A DNA stretch of 64,000 bases from NCBI GenBank assembly GCA_037389465.1, contig JAZARR010000250.1, positions 1,302,001 through 1,366,000 of the forward strand, in the 5' to 3' direction. Position 1 is the stretch's first letter. The number at the start of each line of letters is the position of its first letter. This document shows, in pieces, positions 14,701-28,600 of the stretch. The notes beneath the pieces were generated by a model. That model did no database searches. It had not been told where the DNA came from and worked only from the letters and a program-made list of their open reading frames with translations. The stretch is from Baylisascaris procyonis. Lineage: Eukaryota > Nematoda > Chromadorea > Rhabditida > Ascarididae. A program made the translations under genes and the position numbers.

Positions 14701-17700
14701 AACGACGGCAATCAAAATTATAAAATTTTCCTCACTCTTTCAAATTCATCGATGGTTTTCCCAGATATGTCAAGTTTCGCAGAGCATTATATGCCGTAGT
14801 TGAATCCGCGTATGTATGCAAATCGCCAATGATTTGAGCCTTTAAAGTATTTCCTTTAAGATTAGCGTCAATTTGCAATATTCGAAAATACTGTTAATTG
14901 CAAAAAGCAATATAATTGCAACAATTCTAAAAGCTAAAGCAAATCTTTGCAATAATACATTGCAATAATTATCAATATATCAAATTAGCATATTAGTTCC
15001 CTGTCAGATCATTGCATTTCCCGCCAATGCAACAAATCGAACTCTTTAACTAAACAAACATTGTCAATAAAATTGTCGATTAAATGCTTAGAAAGTGAAG
15101 AGCTATTGCGAATATTTGCCATTAAGCAATCGAATTGCCTTGATTAAATGAACAGAAGAAAAAAGTTGTTTCAAATTTTTTTTACATTTCATAAGCAGTT
15201 ATTTTCTCTTAAAACCAATTTCAAAATATAGTGTTCAAATTCAATGCTCCGAATATTCATCTTTTTTTTTCGATGTTCACTATGAGTCATTTAGGAAGAT
15301 AACATATTCTAAAGCTTACCGTTTCAGCGACGTTGATAATACCGACACGTGAATAAGCGCCTTGTTGTTGGCTTACAGGAATTTTTTTGACAAACGATGC
15401 AATAAAGTTTCGCACCTCAAATATTCACCTCACTTTATACCACAGAAAAACCTACATAAGAAATCAAATGCAGCCATTACTGGGATCACTCTTTGTGGAT
15501 TCTGACCGTCGAAAATCTCGGATTCAATTTAGCTCCAGGAGAATTGATGTTTTCTATATTTTCGAGCTATCTATACTGACATGGATTCGACGATTTCTTA
15601 AGACGATATATCAGTTGCAAAAAATCTTTTAAAATATCACTTATGCTAGCTGAAATAGAATTAATTAAAACCACTTAAATCCGAAATATTTAAAGAAAAA
15701 AAAATACAGGAGCTGATTCAAATATGCGTTCGAATTTCTATGCTTTTCTTTTCTATTTAAAATAAAGTAATGAATATTGCATAGAATCATATATTCTATA
15801 TAAATATAGTATTTTTCATCTTACAGCATAGAAGTCAAATTTGTTGATTGCCAATGATGAGTCAAAAAGAAAAATGAGATCCATCCATGTGCGATAGTAA
15901 TCACAGTCACAATTTCGTGCTGTTTTCGCAGTTCCTTCGTCTGGTTTGATCGTTGGTGCAGGGCTTGATGGTCCTATAACATATCTAACTGCTGTATTTT
16001 TTTCACAAGAACTAAGGCACTGCTTTGAAAGATTTCCTTGATATTTCAAAGTTTCTAAGGAATGTTGCCGATCCGATGCTCCGCCGCAATATTTTATAAA
16101 ATAAAAATATTTTTTGTAAATAAAGTAAAAATAAAATATGAAAATTTTTTTGGTTTGATATTAAGAATAAAACTATCAACTTCAAAAAAATATTATATAT
16201 AAAAATCACGATATGATTTATATTACATTTGATACATAAATTATTCTACATTAAGCATTTTATGCTAAGTTATGCAAAAAAGATTGAAAACTAAAAATTC
16301 TGTCAAATGCATGTAAAACTTATGTTTTATATGATTTCACCGTTATATTTGAATATCTTGCAACAATGAGAAAGGAATTTTTTTTTTCTTCTCGTATAAG
16401 GTGGATGGTGAATTTTTTTTTTTTTCAGGAATATTATTTTGATGTTGTCGAATGCGCGTCGACTCATATGAAACAGATCTTTTCGCAGTAGTGATGAAAG
16501 TTTTTGACGATATTGTCAATATTTTTGACGATATGAGACGCTGAAATATTCCAAACCACTAGATTCTACTCTATTTAATAAATATTCGATATATTTCAAC
16601 GTATCAAAATTTGAAATGAAATAAAAATATTCACCTATTTCACATAAAAGATTCGCCAATATGTTTTTTAGCAATGAATAGTCAGTGATCGTATAAACAT
16701 GCTTCGCATTACCGGTAGCAATCTCCAGTTCCTTCCTAATCGCATCAATACCGTTCCCTACAAAAAGTTTACATCTAACGACTGGCTATCACCTTCTATT
16801 ATTCAATTCTGCGGTAAAACAATTACATCATATATTTTAGCCGATACCTTCATGGTTTATAGTATAGTTTGGAGGCATTATGGCGCTTTTGCATGATTTG
16901 AAGCAGTATTATGGATCACGAACGAAAGGCAGTAGAGGCGAGAAATGCCAATAGTAGCGGGTTTTGCCTGCCATATATACTTCTATTTCCGTTCTTTTCT
17001 AAATCCCCCCCCCCCCACCCCGAAATTAACAAAACTGCTACTCAAAGGAAGCTAATATTTTCATAAACAATCGAGTTTGATGCAATATGTTTGATTATTA
17101 AATATCGTATATCGTAAATTTTGAAATTCTTTAAATAGCACACAAAATGAATGATATATAGCACTTCATTTTATCTATTCATCGATCTCTTGTAGATGTA
17201 TTAAAGAAGATGCGTTAAATTTTTTTTCTTCCATTCTTTAACCGATATTTTGTTGGCCGAAAAGGCTAAAATTTTATAATAATCGTATTTTTGGTATCGA
17301 ATTTTGTTCGTATTCTATCGATCATGTGCCAACTTTTAGAAAATTCGCCAAGAAATTTTTTATCGCCTAGTTTTATAAAGGAAAACGTACTATTCTAGTA
17401 TTTAACTGAAGATACGTTTAATTCCGATAACAATTGTTATTCATGTGGGAAGAAATTTGAATAATAAATCGAATATGAGAAAATCGCACTTTATGAGGAC
17501 TAACCATTGTGAATACCAATTGCACCGACGGTTGCGCCCACTTCTCTCGCCAAACTATTTTCCGCTCTAACATCCGATTGATCGCTGTTATTAGTTATGA
17601 TAATCATTATTTTCGATGCGTTTCGATTTGGTGAATAGGCATGATTGAAAATCTGTAATTAGTTAAAGCTTCATGAACGGAAGTATTAATCTAAAACGAT

Positions 17701-20309
17701 ATCGTTTTTTTTTTAATTATTATAAAGCTTTTAATAATAATATTAATTTTGTCTGCGTTGAACTCTTTTAAAGATGAATATTTAATTGAATTTTATTTAA
17801 ACTATACATTACCAATATTAGGGAAATATTTTGTAGACTAATGTTCCATCTGAGAAAACTTATACTAAACGAACTTAAATCCTATTTTTATTTACCTTAT
17901 GCACCTTGCACATGAAAATAAATAGAACTGGCAGAATATATGCTTTCCTATCGTGTTCCTTCCAGTATTCAATTTATATCACTGATATAAAATGTTAGCA
18001 ATGAACTGATCATACCGATCGCACAAATCGGCCATAGGAGATTGACCCTTGTGAGCTTATAAAATGAACATTCAACAGGCGCAAAATGCGCGTTATCTTC
18101 TTCATCTTTAACGTGCACAAATTTTTTGTCACTTGCCTAAGATATGCTATCGGTGACGTGCTCACACTGTACATTATAGTTAGCAAATTTCACAGCTATA
18201 GCTTCGATAGCCGCCGAGTTGAATCTGATAGATAAATAGTCGCACACATGTGCATATGGGCAAACGCAATGGCATCATATATGCGCTTTTGCAGAGAAAA
18301 GCTTGTAAAAGTGTGGAAAAATTTTCTAATTGAGCGCAATTACCAGTTGGGTGGTCCTGAAGCGATAGCTAATTTCTTCGGATTAAGTGAACCATCTATG
18401 CAAACTTTTTGCTGGCAACGTTAGGTGAACTTTAGCCTAAAACGAGTGGAGAATCAAATGAAATCTTTACTACAAGTTAATCAGATTACCTGAATTGTTA
18501 TAAGTTATGTTATATGTCATTGCATGTAACGATATATAGCACAATTATAGCTATGCGAATTTTTTGAAAATTATCTATGCAAAAATTTAATATTATGAGT
18601 CATAAAAGATTATAATATATATTTTATCGATTTTCTATTTATTCGTTAAAGTATTCGCCTAAATTTATTAATTGCTAATTTAATTGCTAATTTTATTGTG
18701 TCACCTCTCTGGTGGCAGCATCCATGCCAACTGCAATATTGACACCATTGATGGCCGGATATTTCGCGCGTCGGATAGCCGCTTCAACATCTGCGTTTGT
18801 TGCGTTCGTCAATTTGAACTCGATATGTGCTGCTGTATCGAATACCACCATTGCAACTCTGCTATCCTGAAGTGTTTATACTGCTAGTAGTATTTTTATT
18901 GTTCATTTATCACAGAGAATAGCTGCTTCATTCGGCGTTAGGGAGTGATATTTCGAATTCAACCTTTCATTATTGTCCCCACTCGATCACGTCCACGAGT
19001 ATAAGCTCCTCAGTAGACCAGGTCTATCAACAATTCCCTATCATTTCATTTGATTCTACTTACTCCACCAAAAGGTCGACAATTAAAAAAATATTTTTTT
19101 CGTTACTAAAAATAAAAAAGATTAACTTCAATAAACAATTTTACTCACTGAGACTTTGCCTTCAAATATACATAGTATGATGATTATTCGTTCTTATAGA
19201 AGTGAAGATTTGCGTAAACTCTATTTCCATTCCAATCGTTTCATATAGAATTGCACAACAAACTTACGGCACAAAACTCGATTTAAATAACGTTAAAATT
19301 TTTCAAAATCCTTTTTTTCCCCATTTTATTGACTTTTATTCCAATTTTCAATGCAAATATATATTCATTAAAATTAATTAGGAAGTTACCTCTTGCAGTG
19401 GTCCTATATGCGCTAATTGTGTTGCGTGCACAATTGCATCAAGAGTTGTCTGAAAATAAATAAATTTTTTGTGAAAGTATATAAAATTTATTCAAAGATT
19501 AGGTTGAAATTTTCGAATGGATGCACCCAGTAAACTGGTATAGTTATCACTTTAAATAATAATTAAGGAACTAATAAATAAAGAAAAATTAAACTTTCAC
19601 TACCATTATCGATTAATGTAGCAATCGGAATAGATGCTAATTTTTTCAATTTCAATGCTAATTTCAAAAACTTTTCTTTAGGCAAGTTATAAATTTATTA
19701 TTCTAGTTTTAAAAATTGCATCTCAATATAAAATTTATCATCATAAGTCAAGTAAAATTTGAGAAGTTGAGTTTTCTATATGAATTTAGAAAATAACTCT
19801 TCAATTACAAATATAATTTAGATTAATTTGAGTGCTTATTTAGCATATAATTTCATGCGTATCATTTTTCTTTATTAATCGCATAATAATTTTCTAAGAA
19901 ACCTGAAAATTTGTGACGCCAACACTTTGCGAACCATCGATAACAAACACCAAATCGACTGCTCCCAAAATACATTCCTGTTGTGTGGCTGAAGAAAAAA
20001 TTTATTTATTAAAATAGATTGAAAGCATCAATGAACACCTTGAATTGTGTTATTACATAAAGTTAGTTTCGTTTCTCTTCTTTCTCCCCCATATCTCTCT
20101 TCCCCTAATCCCGAAATCATCTTTCCGTAGTCCTCCGCCATCACGAAAAAAGTTTGTTTCAATAAAAAAAAAAATCGAAACGAATATTGCGTATAATGTC
20201 AGAAATAATCAAGTCAATTACTCCTTAAATGAGATATAGTTGAAAGTTTCTTACCTTTAAGTCCAATAAACAACGCATAAAGACTAGCTAGATGAAGAAA
20301 GGAGAGCAT
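11702..20309 (-). CDS. Secreted vWA-vWA-C-type-lectin protein (paralog A)
   Basis: Fifteen exons join in frame to 623 residues: 20309-20255, 19988-19903, 19449-19390, 18866-18705, 17652-17505, 16757-16635, 16054-15825, 15415-15320, 14839-14736, 14382-14269, 13899-13688, 13342-13160, 12568-12486, 12330-12180 and 11766-11702 (coordinates in transcript order). Residues 1-18 are a signal peptide, so the product is secreted. vWA1 is about 24-211; its metal site starts DGSQS, but the usual TDG is replaced (IIITNNSDQ). Residues 212-255 form a Pro/Thr/Lys linker with extra Cys (CLSSC). vWA2 (about 256-463) has DSSLA, so its DxSxS is incomplete. The lectin domain is about 464-602 (NCYC, DYTNWAPSQPQ, VCQK). 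Its sugar motif QPQ is unlike EPN or QPD, so calcium-dependent sugar binding is doubtful. The tail is CDALHYC. C. elegans has clec genes of this make-up, linked to immunity; role here inferred. Confidence 0.88.
13431..13473. repeat. (TTTTA)n-like tract
   Basis: Pentanucleotide TTTTA-type tract, imperfect at its left end, in the intron between the last vWA2 exon and the first lectin exon of gene A. A second short piece follows at about 13484-13500. Confidence 0.75.
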
Positions 20310-21231
20310 TTTGTATAGAATTTTGGGTTGCACACTGTCTCGTTAGCACCTTAACAAAGCTTATATCGATATGTTGAAGCCTTTTTTATGCCAATATCGA
20401 CACTACAATGATGCAGCATTCTGCTTTAGTTTACTCATACCTATACTTCATGCAAAAAAAAAAATCTACTGATTAAACGATCTTTATTGCTCTTAAAGCA
20501 CGCTCTTATCATAGTTTAGCATGATCGTTATATTACAAAAAAAAAAAAGAATCCTTATTTCTTAGACAAAGATTCCTAAACCTTTTTTTTCACAAAATAT
20601 TTCATTATGAAATATGTTATCGAAATGAATCTTTAAATTTTTACGATTGAAATATCTTATGATAGTGGTGAAAATTTTTTTAATTTTATTATTTATGAAT
20701 ATTCTTCATTATAATATTTAGAAAGTAGCATAATACATCAATATGCAAATTTATGGCTCTCAAATGTAGTTTTTATATTTGATCAATCAGAAGATCGGTC
20801 ATTCGATCTTCACAACCACATTTGTCGCAATGATGGAAAATTCACTAATGCTGGAAAATTTATTTCGAAATTGTTTTTTCTAAAACTTTACAAAATGTAC
20901 AAAATTTTACTCTACTAGTTGTTCGTTTTTTTACGGCGAATTTTTGTGACTTCAGTATGACGATTTAAATATGTGATGTTAGACACCAAACACAACAATG
21001 AAATTTTTGCATCAAACGCATTGTGATGTTAGCACATTTTTTCCACTCTATATGTGCGTATGTGCTTGTTTTTGTGTATAGGTCTCTATGAGTGTGGGTG
21101 TTTGTGTGCACGTACGCATGTATCTATGCATATCTGTGCGCATACTCATATTGCCTATGCGAATTTGCGTTGGGAGACAATTTCAGAATCACAAGCTATA
21201 AATGCTCTAAAATTTATTTATTTACTTATTT

Positions 21232-21294
<63 letters not shown>

Positions 21295-24200
21295 TTTCGA
21301 TCAACATAGCATTTATTACGAATAAAGGTCTCTTCATATCGCTTCCACTTGTCCCGAATCAATGCTTCTCTAAAATTATTGCTAAAATTTTCTGCAAATT
21401 TTCGCGATAAGAAAAATTTCTGGGTTATGAGAGGGGATAGTCTACATTACGATGTCTAATTTAAGAAGTCAAGAAATTTCATTTTATAATTTTTTCCAAT
21501 ATTTTATAGATTGTAGTATAAAAAGAATTTATCTCGACAGCCCCCCATCGACGTGCGTTCATCATCACTGCAGAATTGCGAAACAATGTTAACTTTTTTT
21601 TTTAAATTTTTATTATGCAATGAAAGCACAAATATTAGCACAAAAGATTTTAAGGTTTCTTTTTTTTTTGTTCGTTTTTTTTTTGAAATGATAATTTCGC
21701 TCTTTGTGAATAATATGGAAAAGATGAACTTTGCATTTTTACTCGGGCTAACGATGTATGTAAATAATAAAATTGATAAAAGAATAAAGAACACAATAAA
21801 ACTTTATGTAAACATTTCTTATCTATTAAATAAAATGATTACGATATTTTGAATAAGGAAGGATGTTACCATAATATTTGAAGAAATTATGCAATGGATT
21901 TTTATCGTTTAAAATTGATTGCATTATCGAGTTGCATATTTCATCTCTTTTTAGAGGTGATTTATTTAATGCAGAGAATTCTTTGAAGATTAGAAATAAA
22001 AGTGAAAATTTAAAAACCCCGCTTAATATATAGACAAGTCAATGATTTACTTTTATTGAGCATTATACAGTCGAAGTAATGTTCGAAGTTCTTTATCGCC
22101 TCATTTTTTGAGAGAATCTAACGAGTCCATCTTTGATTTCATTGATTTGATTCATTGATTTCGGATTACAGAAGTGTTTGTCGCAGGGCCTCTCATTGAA
22201 GTAAATCTCTTGCTTTCTCAGGAGATCTTCTGAAACCAACTTTATGCACGAACATATGAAGTGATACCAGTAAGAAAGACCGTAATTCTGATAGGACCTG
22301 GTTCTTTCAGGGTGCAGAGTTTTAATTGTAATTATATCAGATCGTTATGTTTACTTCAACCGCGCACTGATGAATGTCTCTATAAAATGTCGACGTTGGC
22401 TTCGTCCAGCTGTAGCGTGTCTCGATTTCCGGTATGCTTTTTCGATTTTGTTTATTATGCGTCGATGTCAGTTCTTGAAATAGCGTTTCTCGTTTCAACA
22501 CACCGCCTCATGCACTTTCCTGATGTTCTATGACTCAATGGAGGAGTTTTTCAGCTTGCGAAAGCGAAATTTGCGCTGCTAACATCCTTCAAAAGATGAT
22601 GAAGCCCATGGAGCCTCCTACGGGTTGCTTAGTTTGAGAACTTTCCCAAGGACGGTTTTTTTTGGGGCGCGGGGTCCTGCGATAAGACCAAACAACGTGC
22701 AAAATTTGTGGGTCATGCCCACGTCAGTTCCCATAAGGGGATCCGCGCAGGGAAAGGGGTAGTGGTGGTGAGCTCTGAACTCTTGTACGTAAGTGAGGCG
22801 CAACTTATTTTCAATTCGAACAATTGGAAGCAGCAGGAAGCCATAGGAGAAGCAATCTTAGATCAATATTAGAGAAACTACAATCAGCAGATATTTCGCA
22901 AAGCAATGCTGCTTATTCACTATGATTTTTGAAATATAACATTATGTCCCATCATCATGGAAGTTTCTCAAGCTAGATCACTAGAAGAATTTCTACATTA
23001 TGTTCTACTACTGCAAAAAATTCATAGGCCATGATCATGCTCCTTTTCACGATGGTAAAGACGGGTAGAATTTTGATGTATTTTGTTGAGTTCCCACCTC
23101 CCCCCCCCAACTGCGGGGATACTCCGCGTCCCCGGCACCACTGTCCCATTTCCTGCAGTTTACCACAGTCAATTCTAACATCATCTCTTATGTAAATCCT
23201 ACTGTTCTTCAGCTACCAGTTTTTAAACATTACAGAACTATTGCATACGAATACTTTTTTATAACTAAGATTATGTAATACCTATGTTTATATATTTGTA
23301 CAACACTATTTAATACGACAGAGTTATTTATTTAATACGTATAATTTATACCGTATAATATTTATAACTATTTAGTACCGCATAATATTCTTTATACTTT
23401 GTTTCAATTGCATACTTGTATTGACTGCTGACATTAAATTGCGACCACTTGATGCCATATTTTTGAGCATCTTTCACTGTAGATTGAAAAAAATCTCAAC
23501 TTGAAAAGATTCAGGGCTGAAGCTTGCTTCCTTTTTGTACGACGAATGCCTAGTCCCAATAGGAAAACTAAATAAAGTGCAGTCAGTAGTTATTGTGCTA
23601 TTAGAAATGCTGGAATGCTCTTTATAACAGTAATGAAAAAGCTGCGAGCAAATTACTATGTTTGTAATTCATGAGAACTATTTATGTTCAGTTTAGCTTC
23701 ATATACGTCTTCGGGGGCATATGAAGTTTTTTTTTATACAATTTGAAGGTACGGTATCCTACAATCCGAAGCTACGGTACTACAAATGAATTTTTTCAAT
23801 CAGCTTCAGTTTCATTAGCCATGCGGTGATAGGTAAGCGATGAAAGCTGATGAAGCAGGCGTTTGCATCATCTCAACGATTAACCACATATGACAGCCGA
23901 CTGGTATCAAATGCTGGATCCTACTTCTTCAACTACGATACGCTCATTTGCCTATTCGTTTGTAATAATTATTTGTAAGACGTCTCATAAAAATTTCAAT
24001 AAAATATATGCAAACAAATTGTTTTTTTTACAAAAATATTTTCACCTTTAGCAATATTCATACTCAGTAATTCTATTCATGATAATATGCTGCTGCATAT
24101 ATTCTTTCGATTCATTTGCATAGAAATAAAATTTTTGAACTGAGACAAAACATTACTCGACTTTTAATATTTTAAGTTGGTGCCATTTTCCAAAAAAAGA

Positions 24201-24842
24201 CCTAATTTTTCGACTCTCTCGTTTTTAGAGTAAAAAAGTCTGCCGATGCAAGGAATACGACTTGTCATACAAAGTGCACTGATCAGAATGGAAAAAAAAG
24301 GGATTCGGTATAGAGATCGTTTATATTCGACAGATTGAGCGATATGAAAGGCTGCCTAGAAACATAATTAACTTTAAATTATTGAAATGCAAAACACTGA
24401 AATGCAACATATCGAAATGCAATTGCAAACGATTCATTTTATTACAATCACTGTATTACAAATGATTGCAAACGAAGTGAATAATTGAATAAATCGCGAG
24501 GCCTTTAAATTGGTGTAGACAATCGTGTTTCGTCTAAATACTATTCATTGCCATTTCTCTCCTTAATTTTATCACTGCCCCTCCAATTTCCTCTATTATC
24601 TTGCCTTTTTTCGTACCAAGAAAATATTTTTATGTATTCCTTCTTCATAGCTAGTTGAACATAAGAAATTTTCATTTCTGAACATAAATGGATCAATATT
24701 TTTGTACGAAAAAATCAATATGAAAGTAATGATCGATCGATCGCATCAAATCAAACTATCAAATTTACATCAGACTATAATGTTTCCAATTTGTTGATCA
24801 TTTCAAATCGCTGTAAGAAAAGCGATCGATAAGGTAACTATA
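20310..24842. other. Intergenic between lectin genes A and B
   Basis: About 4.5 kb with no supported gene. The part next to 20309 must hold the gene A promoter, but no element is distinct. It contains a TTTA array (21213-21297), a block of higher GC at about 22170-22810 with open frames on both strands that I cannot assign, a C-rich tract near 23100, and a small cluster of GAAATGCAA repeats near 24383-24425. The gene B poly(A) signal closes the gap. Confidence 0.5.
21213..21297. repeat. (TTTA)n microsatellite
   Basis: Tetranucleotide array of about 85 bp, with one imperfect unit near its left end. The open frames over it are Leu/Phe/Ile/Tyr runs and are not genes. Confidence 0.95.
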
Positions 24843-24848
24843 TTTATT
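24843..24848 (-). promoter_or_regulatory. Poly(A) signal of lectin gene B
   Basis: AATAAA on the minus strand, about 40 bases after the TGA at 24887-24889 of the terminal exon. Confidence 0.7.
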
Positions 24849-24886
24849 GATCACTTAGCCTCACTGAATATTTCTCAAGCGTTATT

Positions 24887-25643
24887 TCATGACTTTGACG
24901 TAGCGAGCTGATCGTAATCGCAATAATTTTCCGTATCGCCTGAAAAAAAAATTTATGAAGATATAATTTTTAAAAAAATGGTTTCAATTGGTATCACACT
25001 TTGAAACGCATAAAATTACGATTTTTTTTTGAGAAACACATCTCTTGCTAGTGACATAATCCTTCACGAAAAAAAGAAATCTTAAAAATATTTGAGATGC
25101 TTCTTTCTCCTTTCATCAACAATTCTCTCCCAACCCCCTCCCATTAATCCTTCCTGTTTTAGAAAAGTTTTCCCATTGAAAATGGTTTGCTTAATGATTT
25201 GGCTTAATAAAAACATGATAAATCCTTTCAAGAGTGAGGCATCAACAAGAAGTTCGTGAGAACAAAACGGAAAATCCTTACATGAATTTTTTTGGCAGAA
25301 GAAGCAATGTGATGGTGTAATAGAGTCGCATACATCTGAAAACCACTTTCCACTGCCTTGTTCCATCTTCTCGTAAACACAGTCACCATTACTAAGGTTT
25401 GGTTGTCCGTTTGCCCAATTCGTGTAATCGGTTGGCGACATCTGCAGAATGACGCTCCTTGCATATCGATGATTAGTGCTCTTGATTGAAGAAAATCGTG
25501 AGTTCTTTATGCATTTGTACCCTCACTTAAGCTATACCACTCTCAGAGAATCCATTTAAATCTGTATAGTTAACTCCAAAGAAATGATTTGCTTATATCC
25601 ATATTAAAAACATTAATTCAAGTTTTTATTGACAAACCTATTA

Positions 25644-25696
<53 letters not shown>

Positions 25697-28600
25697 TACC
25701 AGTTTAGCCTTGGAAAAAATGAGTTGCTAAAGAGTCATTTTGACTGTGCAGACATTTTATGTTGCAGTTTCTCAAAGCATCAAAAATCTTTTTTCGCCTC
25801 TCTTAAGACTCTAAAACTCGACCGATAGTTAAATCATTGTGCAATTAGATATGCCTAGTTACGAATTCAATCGAGAAACGCAACTTAGAGATGTTGAAAT
25901 AAACGATACCATTATATTAGTGCTCCAAATATATCCAGAAGTACCCATATTTCGTGCGCCAATCCAATATGGACTATAGGACAGCTTCTGTTGCATATCT
26001 GTAAACATTCTTCTTTCTTTTTTCCTACTGAACACTATTCGATGGTTTTATTTTGAACGAAAGTACGAGTCATATGCATATATGTATGCAAATTTTATGA
26101 ATATTTTCATAACTAAGTGATATATCGTTATATGCAGTCATCATATTTCAAAAAATCAACAATATTGTCCAAAAAAAACAAAAAAAAATTTAAAAAAACA
26201 AAAAGAATTCAGAAACCGAATTCTTTTGACCATTAATTTCCATTCAATCCCTCATCAACAATGATAATAGCAATAAATTTATCGATATTTATTGCTGTAG
26301 TTGTGAAATGTTTCTATATTAGCATATGCTAGTAATAAATTATGTATACTCGACATAGTGCAACAATATAAACGTTGGGAGGGTTCTTTGTTTCAATTTT
26401 AAATGATGCAATTATTTTAAGAATGAAGCAATTTCATCAATGCATCCATACGAATTTATATTTATGCATACTTAAATTATTCTCTATAATGAATAAGATC
26501 AAGATCACGATTCTAAATGAGGAATTTTCACATTACAACGACATTTATCTAAAGAATAACGGAAAAAAATGAATGAAGAAAAGGTACTTGAAAGGAAGAT
26601 ATCTTTTTGTTCGTTGAGTACATCGACAAGAGTTGCATTGTAGTCTGAGCAAGCTTGTTCTGCTATATGGTGGCCAACCGGTGTTGCATGTTGATAGACA
26701 CATTCGCCGTACTCTGTGCATTGATTTGTGAACTGCACATATGGCTTCAGGCAGTAGCAATTGGCTGTAAGAAGACGATAAACAATTCAACATCAGATGA
26801 CAAAACAGATATGTGCGATTACGCTGATCACCCAACGTCGACAACTATATTTTTATGTATGTATTAGGTCCGATGCGTTGCTTTGCCTAGTTTTTGATAA
26901 AATTAACAACGAAAGAAGGGGTTGTTTGAAGTTTTCTGTCAGCTGAAACTGTCAGGAAGAGATCATTATTGGTAGGGAGACAGTTACGGGACTAACCTCA
27001 ATAAATTATAAATTCATTCAGTCAAAAATTGATTAGAATGTACTTTTCTGATTTCATTATATTTTTAGTAAATTAATTTTTAGGGGCGTTGATAAATGAA
27101 ACGTTGCTCAATTACTACGAGCGAAATGTCGAAGTAATTTACACCTGTAAAATGCATATTTAGCTGTTATTGATTGTTATTCGAGTGAATGCAGTTATTT
27201 CAAGCTATCATAAATGCTTCGAAGAGTAAATCAAAACAGCAAACATATCAAACTAAATTATCAAATTACTATACCTCGGCATATTGCATCGATGAAATTT
27301 CCAGCGAAATTCACATCAAAATTCAATGAATAACAATCGCTAGCGATTTTAAGATTTGGGAATTTCTCGGTGCCATCGAATTTCAAAGCAATTGTGAGTA
27401 CAATATCGTTATTTTCACGTAAATTCGCCGCAATACGACATGGATTCTCATCGACTAATTTCGATGATTTCATATTTCTGCAAATTAACAATTATTTTTT
27501 ATTGCATCTGCCACTATAAGATATTTTAATTCGAATTTTGCACTACAATGAAACAATACAACAAAACGTACAATGATTTTTTACTTGATACTGATAATAT
27601 TTTCTATAATGAAGTTATCATCAGATTTGTTGAGGGTGATGAAACATTTGCAAACTGCGCAGAAAATACTAATGCAAATAAATTAACGTATAAATAATCA
27701 GTATAAATATATAAATATATCGGAATAAATATTGTAAACAACATAGATATATAAATGTATAAATATATAAATTTATATAATCTCTCGTTTCTTCTATTAT
27801 AATCGAAGATGTAAGCAAGGTTTTAAAACATCTCGATCTGAAACGACCAATACAAAAATCTAAACGAACCTTCACTTATAACATTACGTGCTGCCTTTCG
27901 AAGAGTGGAGGAATTACATCACAGAGGAACAAATGTGGTATATGAATTATAAAAAAAATTGCAATATGATAACAAGATGGTAAAACATACTGTTGATAAT
28001 AGCATGGTTCATCTTTACTCGCGAATACCACAATCACTTTTTGCACATTCGAACGTTGCTCATTGTCAATTATATTTTTTGCTTTTACCAATGCACTAAA
28101 ATATATTTTATTATTAGTATAAATATAATTGCCGTTCTTTATTTATTTCGGTTATATTTTTGTGTCATTTATTAGATTGTATATCTTTTTAAATGGTAGC
28201 GAAGAAATTATTTTTTATACTTTCGAAATTGATTGTTTTATTTAATTTATTTAAAAGCAAAATTTTCCACCGAAAAAAATAAGTTAGAGTGCTGAAAAAT
28301 CCAAAAAAAAAAAAAACACTTTAGTTTTCCCTCTTTGCACGAAGAAGAAACTCGTTACACAGAATATTTTATGCGAAATCGATAGTACACATTGTTAATG
28401 TGTCAGAAATGAAGAAATTCAAACGGTACATGTTGAACGTCATACGGATAGCCAAAATTTAATCTGTTTTAGATATACATAGGGCACATGAGGTAGGCAA
28501 GGAAACAATCGAAACTATTAGCTTTATTTAGCTTATCTTCCAGCGACTTCTAAAGATTTCGGATCCTTCTAGAAGGATCAAGCATCATAACTTTTTTTTT

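Noticed and set aside
25082..25281. Long read-through C terminus of lectin gene B
   Set aside because: The frame runs into an intron after T/GTAAGG. A and C have the same donor but unrelated read-through, while the spliced tail is conserved.
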